Part shown: piece after piece, positions 53,354 to 60,954 of the stretch
Numbering within the stretch: the first letter of the stretch is position 1
How the letters are laid out: every line of letters begins with the position of its first letter
NCBI RefSeq assembly: GCF_000423905.1
Contig: NZ_AUIW01000005.1
Location: 1-64,000 of the forward strand
Direction: 5' to 3'
Length of the DNA stretch: 64,000 nt
Origin: Thermus antranikianii DSM 12462
GTDB taxonomy: Bacteria > Deinococcota > Deinococci > Deinococcales > Thermaceae
Made by a program: the position numbers and the translations under genes
The notes under the pieces: model-generated
What the model was told of the DNA's origin: nothing
Seen by the model: the letters and a program-made list of their open reading frames with translations, nothing else
The model's database searches: none

Positions 53354-54685
53354 ATGCTCTGGCTCCTCCTTCCGGTGCTCCTCCTCGTCTACCTCCTTTA
53401 CCGGGCGAGGAGGCCCAAGGTGCGCCCCTGGGCCGGGGTGTGGCTTTGGCAGAGGGGCAGGAGGAAGCGCTTTCGGCCCCGGCTGGACTTAAGGCTTTTC
53501 CTCCTTCTCCTGGCGGCCGCCCTGATGGTCCTGGCCCTCGAGGATCCCCCCTTGGGTCCCTCCCCCATGGTCTTCGTGGTGGACACCTCCGCCAGTATGG
53601 CCACTCGGGAAGGAGCCAAGACCCGTTTGGACCTGGCCAAGGAAAGGCTTCTCCCCCTTTTGGAAAGAACCCCGGAGGCCGTCTTGGTGCGGGCTGGGGA
53701 AAAGCCGGAAGCCTATGGCCCTGCCCCCGGCATCGCCCTGAGGACCCGGCTCCTGGCGCTGGAGGCAAGGGACCGGGAGGCCCGGCTGGAGGAGGCCATC
53801 GCCCTGGGGCGGAGGCTTCTAAAGGCCCCGGTGTTGGTGGCAAGCGACGGCCCCGCGCCCCCTGGGGCGGAGGGGTACATCGGGGTGGGAAGCCCCAGGG
53901 AGAACCTGGGGATCGTGGCCGTGGCCCAGGGGTTTTTGGCCTTAGGGAATAGCGCAAGCCGCACCCTCGTCGCCCAGGTGGAGGTGGGGGGCAGGGTGGA
54001 GGAGGTGCGGGTTCCGGCCCGGGGCTTCGCCCGGCTGGAGAACCTTCCCCCCACCTTTACCGCCCGGCTCCTGAATGGAGGTGCCCTGGACCTGGACGAC
54101 GGGGCGGGCTTCGGCCTAAAGCGGCTTGGGGTGGACTACCCCAAGGCCCCCGCCTTGGAAAGGCTCTTCCTCCTCCTGGGGGCGGTTCCCGGGGAGGAGG
54201 TGCGGGTGCGCATCGGGGTACCCCAGGGGCTTCCCGATAGGCCAACCCTCTACCTGGCCCCTTCCGGGGGAAACCCTACCCCGGTCCTCCTCGCTACGCC
54301 TCATCCCCTCCTGGAAGGAGTGGCCCTTTTGGGGGAGCGCCTGCCCCCTCCTCCCCCGCCCCCCAGTTCCTGGCGGCCCCTGGTGGAAGGGGAGGATGGG
54401 GTGGGCCTTGTCTACTTCACGGAAGGAGGGCTTTACCTGCCCCCCTTGGCCGCCATCCAGGAGCGCCCCTTCTTCCCCCTCCTGGTCTACAACTTCCTCA
54501 AACCCTACCGGGAGGTGCGCACGGGCCTCCTTTCCCCTGTGGAAACCCTTCTTCCCACCCCCGGACCCAGCTTTCTTCCTCCAAGCCAGGGAGGGGCAGG
54601 CCGGTTCCTCGCCCTCCTCGCCGCCTTGGTGCTCCTCCTCGAGGCCCTACTCTTCCGCCCCAAACCCCGGGCCCAGGAAGCATAA
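53354..54685 (+). CDS. BatA-like VWA-domain membrane protein
   Basis: The 443-residue protein has two N-terminal helices (about 2-16 and 48-65) around a BatA-type basic loop (GRRKRFRPRLDLR). A short VWA domain with MIDAS VVDTSASMATREG follows, then beta-rich domains and a C-terminal helix (about 418-436). It is a lone VWA protein without a MoxR neighbour. TAGGCT (53341-53346) ends seven bases before ATG 53354, so the message may be leaderless. The long frame to 53111 crosses the VapB gene and was rejected. Partner and function are unknown. Confidence 0.8.
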   Translation: MLWLLLPVLLLVYLLYRARRPKVRPWAGVWLWQRGRRKRFRPRLDLRLFLLLLAAALMVLALEDPPLGPSPMVFVVDTSASMATREGAKTRLDLAKERLLPLLERTPEAVLVRAGEKPEAYGPAPGIALRTRLLALEARDREARLEEAIALGRRLLKAPVLVASDGPAPPGAEGYIGVGSPRENLGIVAVAQGFLALGNSASRTLVAQVEVGGRVEEVRVPARGFARLENLPPTFTARLLNGGALDLDDGAGFGLKRLGVDYPKAPALERLFLLLGAVPGEEVRVRIGVPQGLPDRPTLYLAPSGGNPTPVLLATPHPLLEGVALLGERLPPPPPPPSSWRPLVEGEDGVGLVYFTEGGLYLPPLAAIQERPFFPLLVYNFLKPYREVRTGLLSPVETLLPTPGPSFLPPSQGGAGRFLALLAALVLLLEALLFRPKPRAQEA

Positions 54686-54692
54686 TGGGCCC

Positions 54693-55118
54693 ATGCGCTT
54701 CCGTCCTTTCACCGAGCTGGATCTGGACCTCCTCAACCAAGTGGCGGGAAGCCGGCCCTTGAGCCTGGGTGCCGTGCGCTTTTTCGCCCGCACCGGCCAC
54801 TCCTTCCTGGCGGAAGAGGGGGAGGAGCCCATGGGCTTCGCCCTGGCCCAGGCGGTGTGGCAGGGAGAGACCACCACGGTCCTCGTCACCCGGGTGGAGG
54901 GCAGGAACCAGACGGTCCTGGAGGGCCTCCTGGCCGCCGTGGTGAAAAGCGCCTACGACGCCGGGGTTTACGAGGTGGCCCTGCACCTGGACCCCAAACG
55001 GGAGGACCTTCAGGCGGCCTTACAGGCCCAGGGATTTGCCATCGGACCCTTGGTCCTGGCGGTGAGGGTCCTGGGAAGCCGGGGGCAAAGGGGAGAAACC
55101 CGGGGCATCCTAGAATAG
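54693..55118 (+). CDS. DUF1999 GNAT-like protein
   Basis: The 141-residue protein closely resembles a crystallised T. thermophilus DUF1999 protein (FRPFTELDLDLLNQVAG; RFFARTGHSFLAEEGEEPMGFALAQA; YEVALHLDP). The fold is GNAT acetyltransferase-like, but the substrate is unknown. It has been seen mainly in Thermus. CATAAT (54681-54686) ends six bases before ATG 54693, consistent with a leaderless start; the preceding gene stops eight bases before. A long frame overlapping from 54126 is a shadow of that gene. Confidence 0.88.
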   Translation: MRFRPFTELDLDLLNQVAGSRPLSLGAVRFFARTGHSFLAEEGEEPMGFALAQAVWQGETTTVLVTRVEGRNQTVLEGLLAAVVKSAYDAGVYEVALHLDPKREDLQAALQAQGFAIGPLVLAVRVLGSRGQRGETRGILE

Positions 55119-55123
55119 GGACC

Positions 55124-55333
55124 ATGAACCGGGTTCTCATCGGCATCCGGGGAGAGCCTACCCCCGAGGGGATGGAGAGGATCCTTAAGGCGCTACGGGA
55201 CCTCGAGGGCACCTCCCAGGTCCAGGCCACCGGCCCCGCCCAGGTCCTGGTGGAGTACGACCCTCAGGTCCTCACGGTGATGGACCTCCTCCGCACCATC
55301 CGGGAGCAGGGCTTTCTGGCGGGGATGCTCTGA
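55124..55333 (+). CDS. Small HMA-like (ferredoxin-fold) protein without CxxC
   Basis: The 69-residue protein has the beta-alpha-beta-beta-alpha-beta pattern of heavy-metal-associated domains (VLIGIRGEPTPEGMERILKA; VLVEYDPQVLTVMDLLRTI). It lacks the metal-binding CxxC, so copper carriage is unlikely. TAGAAT (55111-55116) ends seven bases before ATG 55124, another leaderless arrangement. A hairpin of the dispersed family begins nine bases after its stop. Function is unknown. Confidence 0.7.
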   Translation: MNRVLIGIRGEPTPEGMERILKALRDLEGTSQVQATGPAQVLVEYDPQVLTVMDLLRTIREQGFLAGML

Positions 55334-55341
55334 TACCACCC

Positions 55342-55363
55342 CACCTTGGCCTTCGCCGAGGTG
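55342..55363. repeat. Intergenic hairpin, ACCRCCCCACC family, copy B
   Basis: CACCTTGGC (55342-55350) and GCCGAGGTG (55355-55363) form a nine-pair stem (one G-T pair) around CTTC. The sequence TACCACCCCACCTTGGC immediately follows a stop codon, as does the similar element at 48560. Confidence 0.55.
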
Positions 55364-55417
55364 CTATGAGGAGCTATGCCCCCTCTTCTTCCGGTAAACT
55401 GCCCCTCGAGGTGCCCC

Positions 55418-56575
55418 ATGCTGGACTTCTACGCCTTAGAAGACCTCCTTACCCCGGAGGAGAAAGAGATCCAAAAGGCCGCCCGCCGCTTCCTGGAAAA
55501 GGAGGCCCTGCCCTATATCCGGGACTGGTGGGAGGAAGGGGTCTTCCCCACCCACCTCATACCCCGGTTCGCGGAGCTGGGCTTCCTAGGCCCCACCCTG
55601 CCCCCGGAGTACGGAGGGGCAGGAGTTTCCAGCGCCGCCTACGGGCTCATCGCCTACGAGCTGGAACGGGTGGACTCGGGGCTTAGGAGCTTTGTGAGCG
55701 TGCAAAGCTCCCTGGTCATGTACCCCATCTACGCCTTTGGCAGCGAGGAGCAGAAGCGGGAGTTCCTGCCTAAGCTGGCCCGGGGGGAGATGGTGGGCTG
55801 CTTCGGCCTCACCGAACCCGATGGGGGTTCGGACCCCTACGGCAACATGAAAACCAAAGCCCGCCTCGAGGGGGATACCTGGGTCCTAAACGGCACCAAG
55901 ATGTGGATCACCAACGGCAACCTGGCCCATATCGCCATCATCTGGGCCAAGGACGAGGAGGGGCGGGTTCTGGGCTTCATCGTCCCCACCGACACCCCAG
56001 GCTTCCAGGCCCGGGAGGTGAAGCACAAGATGAGCCTGAGGGCCTCGGTGACCAGCGAGCTGGTGCTGGAGGAGGTGAGGGTGCCCGAGGCTTTGCGCCT
56101 GCCCAAGGCCGAGGGCCTCAAGGCCCCCCTTTCCTGCCTCACCCAGGCCCGCTTCGGCATCGCCTGGGGGGTTCTGGGAGCCTTGGAGGCGGTGTACACC
56201 GAGGCGGTGGAGTTCGCCAAAAGCCGGAGCACCTTCGGCGAGCCCATCGCCAAAAAGCAGCTGGTGCAGGCCAAGCTGGCGGAGATGCTGGCCGATCACA
56301 CGGAGGGACTGCTTCTCGCCTGGCGCCTGGCCCGGCTAAAGGACGAGGGGAAGCTCAAGCCCGCCCAGGTTTCCCTGGCCAAGCGGCAGAACGTGTGGAA
56401 GGCTCTGAAGGCCGCCCGCCTAGCCCGGGACATCCTGGGGGGAAGCGGCATCACCCTGGAGTACCACGCCATCCGCCACATGCTCAACCTGGAAACCGTC
56501 TACACCTACGAGGGCACCCACGACATCCACACCCTGGTCCTGGGGCGGGAGGCCACGGGGCTGAGTGCCTTCTAG
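55418..56575 (+). CDS. Acyl-CoA dehydrogenase, probably glutaryl-CoA dehydrogenase
   Basis: The 385-residue flavoenzyme has the acyl-CoA dehydrogenase layout with GCFGLTEPDGGSDP, MWITNGNLA and the catalytic glutamate in YEGTHDIHTLVLGR near the C-terminus. The DSGLRSFVSVQSSLVM segment, with the arginine that binds the distal carboxylate, favours glutaryl-CoA dehydrogenase, which oxidises and decarboxylates glutaryl-CoA to crotonyl-CoA. ATG 55418 has GAGGTG upstream and gives the usual length; the frame from 55376 adds a proline-rich stretch. The holA gene follows by three bases. Confidence 0.88.
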   Translation: MLDFYALEDLLTPEEKEIQKAARRFLEKEALPYIRDWWEEGVFPTHLIPRFAELGFLGPTLPPEYGGAGVSSAAYGLIAYELERVDSGLRSFVSVQSSLVMYPIYAFGSEEQKREFLPKLARGEMVGCFGLTEPDGGSDPYGNMKTKARLEGDTWVLNGTKMWITNGNLAHIAIIWAKDEEGRVLGFIVPTDTPGFQAREVKHKMSLRASVTSELVLEEVRVPEALRLPKAEGLKAPLSCLTQARFGIAWGVLGALEAVYTEAVEFAKSRSTFGEPIAKKQLVQAKLAEMLADHTEGLLLAWRLARLKDEGKLKPAQVSLAKRQNVWKALKAARLARDILGGSGITLEYHAIRHMLNLETVYTYEGTHDIHTLVLGREATGLSAF

Positions 56576-56578
56576 AGC

Positions 56579-57478
56579 ATGGTCATCGCCTTCACGGGGG
56601 ATCCCTTTCTGGCCAAGGAGGCCCTTCTCCAGGAGGCCTCCCTTCGGGGCCTCACCCGCTTCACCGAGCCTACGCCCGAGGCCCTGGCGGAGGTCCTAAG
56701 CCCCGGGCTTTTCGGGAAAGCCGGGGCCATGCTGGACCTGAGGGAGGTGAGCGACGGGGAGTGGAAGGTGTTGAAGCCCCTTCTGGAAAACGTCCCCGAG
56801 GAGGTGGCCGTGCTCCTCCTTGATCCCAAGCCCACCACCGCCCGGGCCGCCTTCTACCGCACCCGGGAGCGGCGGGACTTCCCCACCCCGAAGGGCAAGG
56901 ACCTCGTCCGCCACCTGGAAAACCGGGCCAAGCGGCTGGGGTTCAGGCTACCCGCCGGCATCGCCCAGTACCTGGCCTCCCTGGAAGGGGACCTCGAGGC
57001 CCTGGAACGGGAGCTGGAGAAGCTCGCCCTTCTTCCACCTCCCCTCACCCTGGAGAAGGTGGAACGGGTGGTGGCCCTAAAGCCCCCTGTAAGCGGGTTT
57101 GACCTGGTGCGGGCGGTTTTGGAAGGGGAGGCCAAGGCTGCCTTCCGCCACCTAAGGCGGCTAAGGGAGGAGGGAGAGGAGCCCCTAAGGCTACTTGGGG
57201 CCTTCGCCTGGCAGTTTTCCCTTCTGGCCAGGGCCTGGATGCTTCTCAAGGAGAACCCCAGGCCCACGGAAGCCGACCTCGCCCGCCTCGAGGCCCATCC
57301 CTACGCGGCCAAGAGGGCGCTGGAGCTGGCTCGAGGCCTCCCCAAGGAAGCCCTCGAGGCCAGCCTGGACGTCTTGATCCAGGCAGAGCGCCGGGCCAAG
57401 GAGGGCAAGGATCCCTGGCTGGCCCTGGAAAGGGTGGTCTACACCCTCCTCCGCCTCACCCCGGCAGAACCTGCGTGA
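56579..57478 (+). CDS. holA: DNA polymerase III delta subunit
   Basis: Delta opens the sliding clamp within the clamp loader. The 299-residue protein has the HolA pattern: short N-terminal AAA-like domain (VIAFTGDPFLAKEALLQ), a DPKPTTARAAFYR linker, KRLGFRLPAGIAQYLASLEGDLEALERELEKL in the lid region and a helical C-terminal collar domain (FRHLRRLREEGEEPLRLLGAF). It lacks the P-loop ATP site, as expected of delta. It starts three bases after the acyl-CoA dehydrogenase gene, perhaps in the same operon. The tldD promoter follows directly. Confidence 0.9.
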   Translation: MVIAFTGDPFLAKEALLQEASLRGLTRFTEPTPEALAEVLSPGLFGKAGAMLDLREVSDGEWKVLKPLLENVPEEVAVLLLDPKPTTARAAFYRTRERRDFPTPKGKDLVRHLENRAKRLGFRLPAGIAQYLASLEGDLEALERELEKLALLPPPLTLEKVERVVALKPPVSGFDLVRAVLEGEAKAAFRHLRRLREEGEEPLRLLGAFAWQFSLLARAWMLLKENPRPTEADLARLEAHPYAAKRALELARGLPKEALEASLDVLIQAERRAKEGKDPWLALERVVYTLLRLTPAEPA

Positions 57479-57520
57479 CACCCCCCAAAGGAGTCCTCCA
57501 GGGAATTCTTCCCTAAGGAG

Positions 57521-57550
57521 TTGACCCGTGGGTCAGCCCTGGGTTAGCCT
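57521..57550 (+). promoter_or_regulatory. tldD promoter with embedded palindrome
   Basis: TTGACC (-35, 57521-57526), 18 bases, TAGCCT (-10, 57545-57550), then six bases to ATG 57557. The palindrome TGACCCGTGGGTCA (57522-57535) overlaps the -35, so a repressor site is likely. Confidence 0.65.
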
Positions 57551-57556
57551 CCTTCC

Positions 57557-58951
57557 ATGCTAAGCCCAGATCTGGTGGAAACCCTCCTGCGGCAAGCCCT
57601 AAAGGGCGGGGCCGACTTCGCCGAGATCTACGCGGAGCGCTCCCGGAGGCGGCGCATGATCGTGCGTTCGGGCCGCCTGGAGGAGGCCATCTCCGGCCTG
57701 GACTACGGAGCAGGCCTCCGCCTTTTCTTCGGCACCGAGGTGGTCTACGCCTACACCAACCAGCTCACCCGCGAAGGCCTCCAGGAGGCCCTGGAAACCC
57801 TTCTCCGGGCCAAGGGAGCCCTGGGCCAGGTGGACGAACGGGGTGCCGGGGGCCTGGACTTCCGCAAGGCTTTGCCCAAGGGCCTTCACACCCCCAGGAC
57901 GCCCTACGGGGAAAAGGACAAGCGCTACCGTCTGGAAAGGCTTCTGGAGGCCGAGGCCGGCGCCAGGATCGCCCCGGAGATCAGGCAGGTGGAGGCCAGC
58001 CTCCAGGAATGGGAGCAGGAGGTCCTGATCGCCAACACGGAGGGCACGTGGGCCGAGGAAAAGAGGGTCCGCACCCGGCTTTTCGTGCTGGCGGTGGCCC
58101 AAGATGGCACGGAGGTGCAAACGGGGTACGCGGCCCCCGGCAAGAGCGTGGGGCTGGAACTCTTCGACCTCTTCCCCCCCAAGGAGGTGGGGGCCAAGGC
58201 CGCCCGCCAAGCCCTTACCAACCTGCGGGCCAAGCCCGCCCCCGCCGGGACCATGCCCGTGGTGGTGGGAAACGCCTTCGGCGGGGTTATCTTCCACGAG
58301 GCCCTGGGACATCTCTTGGAAACCACCAGTGTGGCCAAAAAGGCCAGTGTCCTGGCCGATAGGCTTGGGGAGGAGGTGGCAAGCCCTGCGGTCACCTACA
58401 TCGACGACGGCACCCTCCCCCACGCCTGGGGTTCCACGGAGGTGGACGACGAGGGCCACCCCACGGAGCGCACGGTGCTCATCGAAAGGGGCATCCTCAA
58501 AAGCTACATGGTGGACCGCCTGGGCCATCTTCTCACCGGCTACCCCATGACCGGCTCGGGCCGTAGGCAGGACTACACCCTCGCCCCCACCTCGAGGATG
58601 CGCAACACCTTCATCGCCCCGGGGGACAAGGAGGTGGAAGACCTCATCGCCAGCGTGGAGTTCGGCCTCTACGCCAAGGAGTTGGGAGGCGGACAGGTGA
58701 AGCCGGGCTCCGGGGAGTACAACTTCGCCGTGCAGGAGGGGTACATCATCCGCCACGGGCGCCTGGAAGAACCCGTGCGCGGGGCCATGCTGGTGGGCAA
58801 GGGGCCGGAGACCATCAGGAAGGTGGTGGCCGTGGCCAAGGACTGGGAAAACGCCCCCGGGATGTGCGGGAGCCTCTCGGGAATGGTGCCCGTGGAAGTG
58901 GGCCAGCCCCATGTGCTGGTTTCGGAGATCGTGGTGGGAGGTAGGGCATGA
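57557..58951 (+). CDS. tldD: TldD metalloprotease subunit
   Basis: TldD forms a heterodimer with TldE (PmbA) and degrades unfolded peptides, including modified peptide precursors and the CcdA antitoxin in E. coli. The 464-residue protein has the zinc site HEALGHLLE (near 247) and the glycine-rich GGQVKPGSGEYNFAVQEGYII region. Its catalytic HExxxH is intact. The start follows the strong leaderless promoter. It overlaps the pmbA start by four bases (ATGA), so the pair is translationally coupled. Confidence 0.95.
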   Translation: MLSPDLVETLLRQALKGGADFAEIYAERSRRRRMIVRSGRLEEAISGLDYGAGLRLFFGTEVVYAYTNQLTREGLQEALETLLRAKGALGQVDERGAGGLDFRKALPKGLHTPRTPYGEKDKRYRLERLLEAEAGARIAPEIRQVEASLQEWEQEVLIANTEGTWAEEKRVRTRLFVLAVAQDGTEVQTGYAAPGKSVGLELFDLFPPKEVGAKAARQALTNLRAKPAPAGTMPVVVGNAFGGVIFHEALGHLLETTSVAKKASVLADRLGEEVASPAVTYIDDGTLPHAWGSTEVDDEGHPTERTVLIERGILKSYMVDRLGHLLTGYPMTGSGRRQDYTLAPTSRMRNTFIAPGDKEVEDLIASVEFGLYAKELGGGQVKPGSGEYNFAVQEGYIIRHGRLEEPVRGAMLVGKGPETIRKVVAVAKDWENAPGMCGSLSGMVPVEVGQPHVLVSEIVVGGRA

Positions 58952-60258
58952 CGCTGGAGGAAGCCAAGCGGTACCTCCTGAGGCGGGCCCGGGAACTGGG
59001 CCTTCAGGCGGAAGTCCTCTTCCAGGAGGAGCGGGAGCTTTCCTTAAGGGCCCGGCAAGGTACTCTGGAGGAGATCAAGGAGGCCCGCCAGGGGGGGATC
59101 GGCCTCAGGGTGGTGGTCCAAGGCCACGTGGGCTACGCCTACACGGAAGAGCTTTCCCCGGAGGCCTTAGAGTGGGCCCTATCGGAGGCCAGGGATAACG
59201 CCCTTCTTGCGGGAAAGGAGGGCTTCATCCCCCCGGGCCAGGCTTTAGGAAGCCACGATCTTCTGGGGGAGGGCCTTTCCGCCCCCCTGGAAACCAAGAA
59301 GCAAAGCGCCCTGGAGCTGGAGAGGACCTTCTGGGAAGACCCCCGCACCCGAAGCGTCCTCATGGGGGGCTACATGGAAAAGGAGGTCCAGGTAGCCCTA
59401 GCCAGTACCTTAGGGGCCGAGGGTGCCTTCCGCACTGGGCTTGCTGGGATGGGGGGTAGCCTGGTGATGGGGGATGGCCCAAGCCTCAAGCAAGGCTGGG
59501 ACTTCAAGCTGGCCAAGGAGTTTCACCTCCTGGACCCCGGCCGCACCGCCTTGGAGATCCGGGAGAAAACCGCCAGGCACTTAAACGCCAGGCCCCTCCC
59601 CACCGGCCGTTACCGGGCCTACCTGGAGCCCAAGGCCATGGCAGGGCTTCTCCTGGTGCTTTCCCGCTCCCTTTCCGCCAAAAGCGCCCTCGAGGGCAAA
59701 AGCCGCCTCTTAAACCGGCTTGGGGAGCGGATCGCCTCGGAATGGGTCACCCTGGTGGACGACCCCACCCTGGAAAAGGGCCTCCTTTCCCGCCCCTTCG
59801 ACGCCGAGGGCACCCCGGCCCGGCGCACGGTGGTGGTGGAGAAGGGAATCTTCAAAACCTTCCTGCACAACGCGGAAACCGCCAGAGCCCTGGGTCAGGA
59901 GAACACCGGCCACGCCTTCCGCACCTACCGCGGGATCCTGGACGTGGCTCCCACCAACCTCTACCTGGAGCCCGTGGGCAACTTGCGTCTGGAAAAGGGC
60001 GTGCTGATAACCGAGTTCATGGGCCTTCACGCCGGGGCCGACCCCGTGAGCCTGGACTTCTCCCTGCAGGCCCTGGGGCTTTGGGTGGAAGAGGGAGAAG
60101 TGCGCTATGCGGTGGAAAACTTTGCGGTGGCCGGGAATCTCTTGGAGCTTCTCCAAACCATTGAGGCCGTGGGGGACAAGCTGGACTGGGAGGTGATGGG
60201 GGCCGCCTTCGGGAGCCCCTTGGTGGCGGTGGCGGAGCTTTCCTTTGCTGGAGCTTAG
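58948..60258 (+). CDS. pmbA: PmbA/TldE protein
   Basis: This is the non-catalytic partner of TldD, with 436 residues. It has the shared N-terminal domain (ELSLRARQGTLEEIKEARQGGIGLRVVVQGHVGYAYTEEL) but the HExxxH motif is replaced, since the corresponding stretch reads LEPKAMAGLL. A C-terminal FMGLHAGADPVSLDFSLQA segment is typical. It is expressed with tldD. The stop lies just in front of the operator of an AbrB-PIN toxin-antitoxin pair. Confidence 0.93.
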   Translation: MTLEEAKRYLLRRARELGLQAEVLFQEERELSLRARQGTLEEIKEARQGGIGLRVVVQGHVGYAYTEELSPEALEWALSEARDNALLAGKEGFIPPGQALGSHDLLGEGLSAPLETKKQSALELERTFWEDPRTRSVLMGGYMEKEVQVALASTLGAEGAFRTGLAGMGGSLVMGDGPSLKQGWDFKLAKEFHLLDPGRTALEIREKTARHLNARPLPTGRYRAYLEPKAMAGLLLVLSRSLSAKSALEGKSRLLNRLGERIASEWVTLVDDPTLEKGLLSRPFDAEGTPARRTVVVEKGIFKTFLHNAETARALGQENTGHAFRTYRGILDVAPTNLYLEPVGNLRLEKGVLITEFMGLHAGADPVSLDFSLQALGLWVEEGEVRYAVENFAVAGNLLELLQTIEAVGDKLDWEVMGAAFGSPLVAVAELSFAGA

Positions 60259-60295
60259 CGCAAAGCAAAAAGCGCTTGGTGCTTAGTGCTAAGCT
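60253..60295 (+). promoter_or_regulatory. Operator and -10 of the AbrB-PIN module
   Basis: GCTTAGTGCTAAGC (60281-60294) is a perfect palindrome with 6-base arms, and a half copy (GCTTAGCGC) lies at 60253-60261. TAAGCT (60290-60295), six bases before ATG 60302, is a -10 inside the palindrome. This is the expected autorepression site for the module. Confidence 0.55.
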
Positions 60296-60301
60296 AAAGG
60301 C

Positions 60302-60556
60302 ATGGTTACGGTCACCATCAGCCCCAAATACCAGATCACCCTGCCCGCCGAGGTTCGGCAGGCTTTGGGTCTCCATCCCGGGGAAAAGCTCCTCGTAGAA
60401 GTGGTGGGAGGAGAAATCCGCCTACGCCCCTGGCGCCCACCGGTTCGGCAGCTTTTGCGGGAACTTCTCCAAGCCTATCCTGAGGAAGCCGAGGCCGTGG
60501 GAAAGACCACGGGGCACAACGCGGTGGGCTATATCCGGAAACTGCGCAAGGGATGA
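60302..60556 (+). CDS. AbrB/MazE-type antitoxin
   Basis: The 84-residue protein begins with an AbrB-like swapped-hairpin DNA-binding domain (VTISPKYQITLPAEVRQALGLHPGEKLLVEV) and ends in a flexible tail containing HNAVGYIRKLRKG. Start ATG 60302. It overlaps the PIN toxin gene by four bases (ATGA), the usual toxin-antitoxin coupling. Together they form a type II (VapBC-like) module with an AbrB-type antitoxin rather than the ribbon-helix-helix type of the other module here. Confidence 0.87.
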   Translation: MVTVTISPKYQITLPAEVRQALGLHPGEKLLVEVVGGEIRLRPWRPPVRQLLRELLQAYPEEAEAVGKTTGHNAVGYIRKLRKG

Positions 60557-60954
60557 TCAGCCTGGACACCAACATCATCCTCTCTGCCCTGGACCCCCAG
60601 GACGCTCAACATGAGAAGGCCGTTTCCCTGCTGGACGAGCTATCCCGGGAGGTTCTTTTCATCAGCCCCCCGGTTTACGCTGAACTTCGCGCCGGGCAAG
60701 GGTGGCCCCTCATAGCGGCTTTCCTTGAAGGCCTGGGGATCCGCCTGCGGCCCGAGATGCCCCTTCCCATCTGGGAACTGGCGGGCGAGCGCTTTGGCCT
60801 TTACGCTCAGAAGAGGCGAAAAACCTCTCTGCCCCGGCGCATCCTGGCGGATTTCCTTGTCGGCTCCCACGCTCTTTACCACGGCCTAAGCCTGGCTACT
60901 TTTGACCCTGGCCCCTACCGGCTTGCCTTCCCTGAGCTCGAGGTGGTGCCCTGA
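60553..60954 (+). CDS. PIN-domain toxin (VapC-like)
   Basis: The 133-residue PIN-domain protein has the acidic cluster D5 (SLDTNIIL), E44 (VYAELRAG) and D99-like (RRILADFLVGSHAL), followed by LSLATFDPGPYRLAFP. These residues hold metal for RNA cleavage. It overlaps the antitoxin start by four bases and its own stop overlaps the following dehydrogenase start (TGATG), so a chromosomal metabolic gene is coupled to the toxin. Target RNA is unknown. Confidence 0.87.
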   Translation: MISLDTNIILSALDPQDAQHEKAVSLLDELSREVLFISPPVYAELRAGQGWPLIAAFLEGLGIRLRPEMPLPIWELAGERFGLYAQKRRKTSLPRRILADFLVGSHALYHGLSLATFDPGPYRLAFPELEVVP

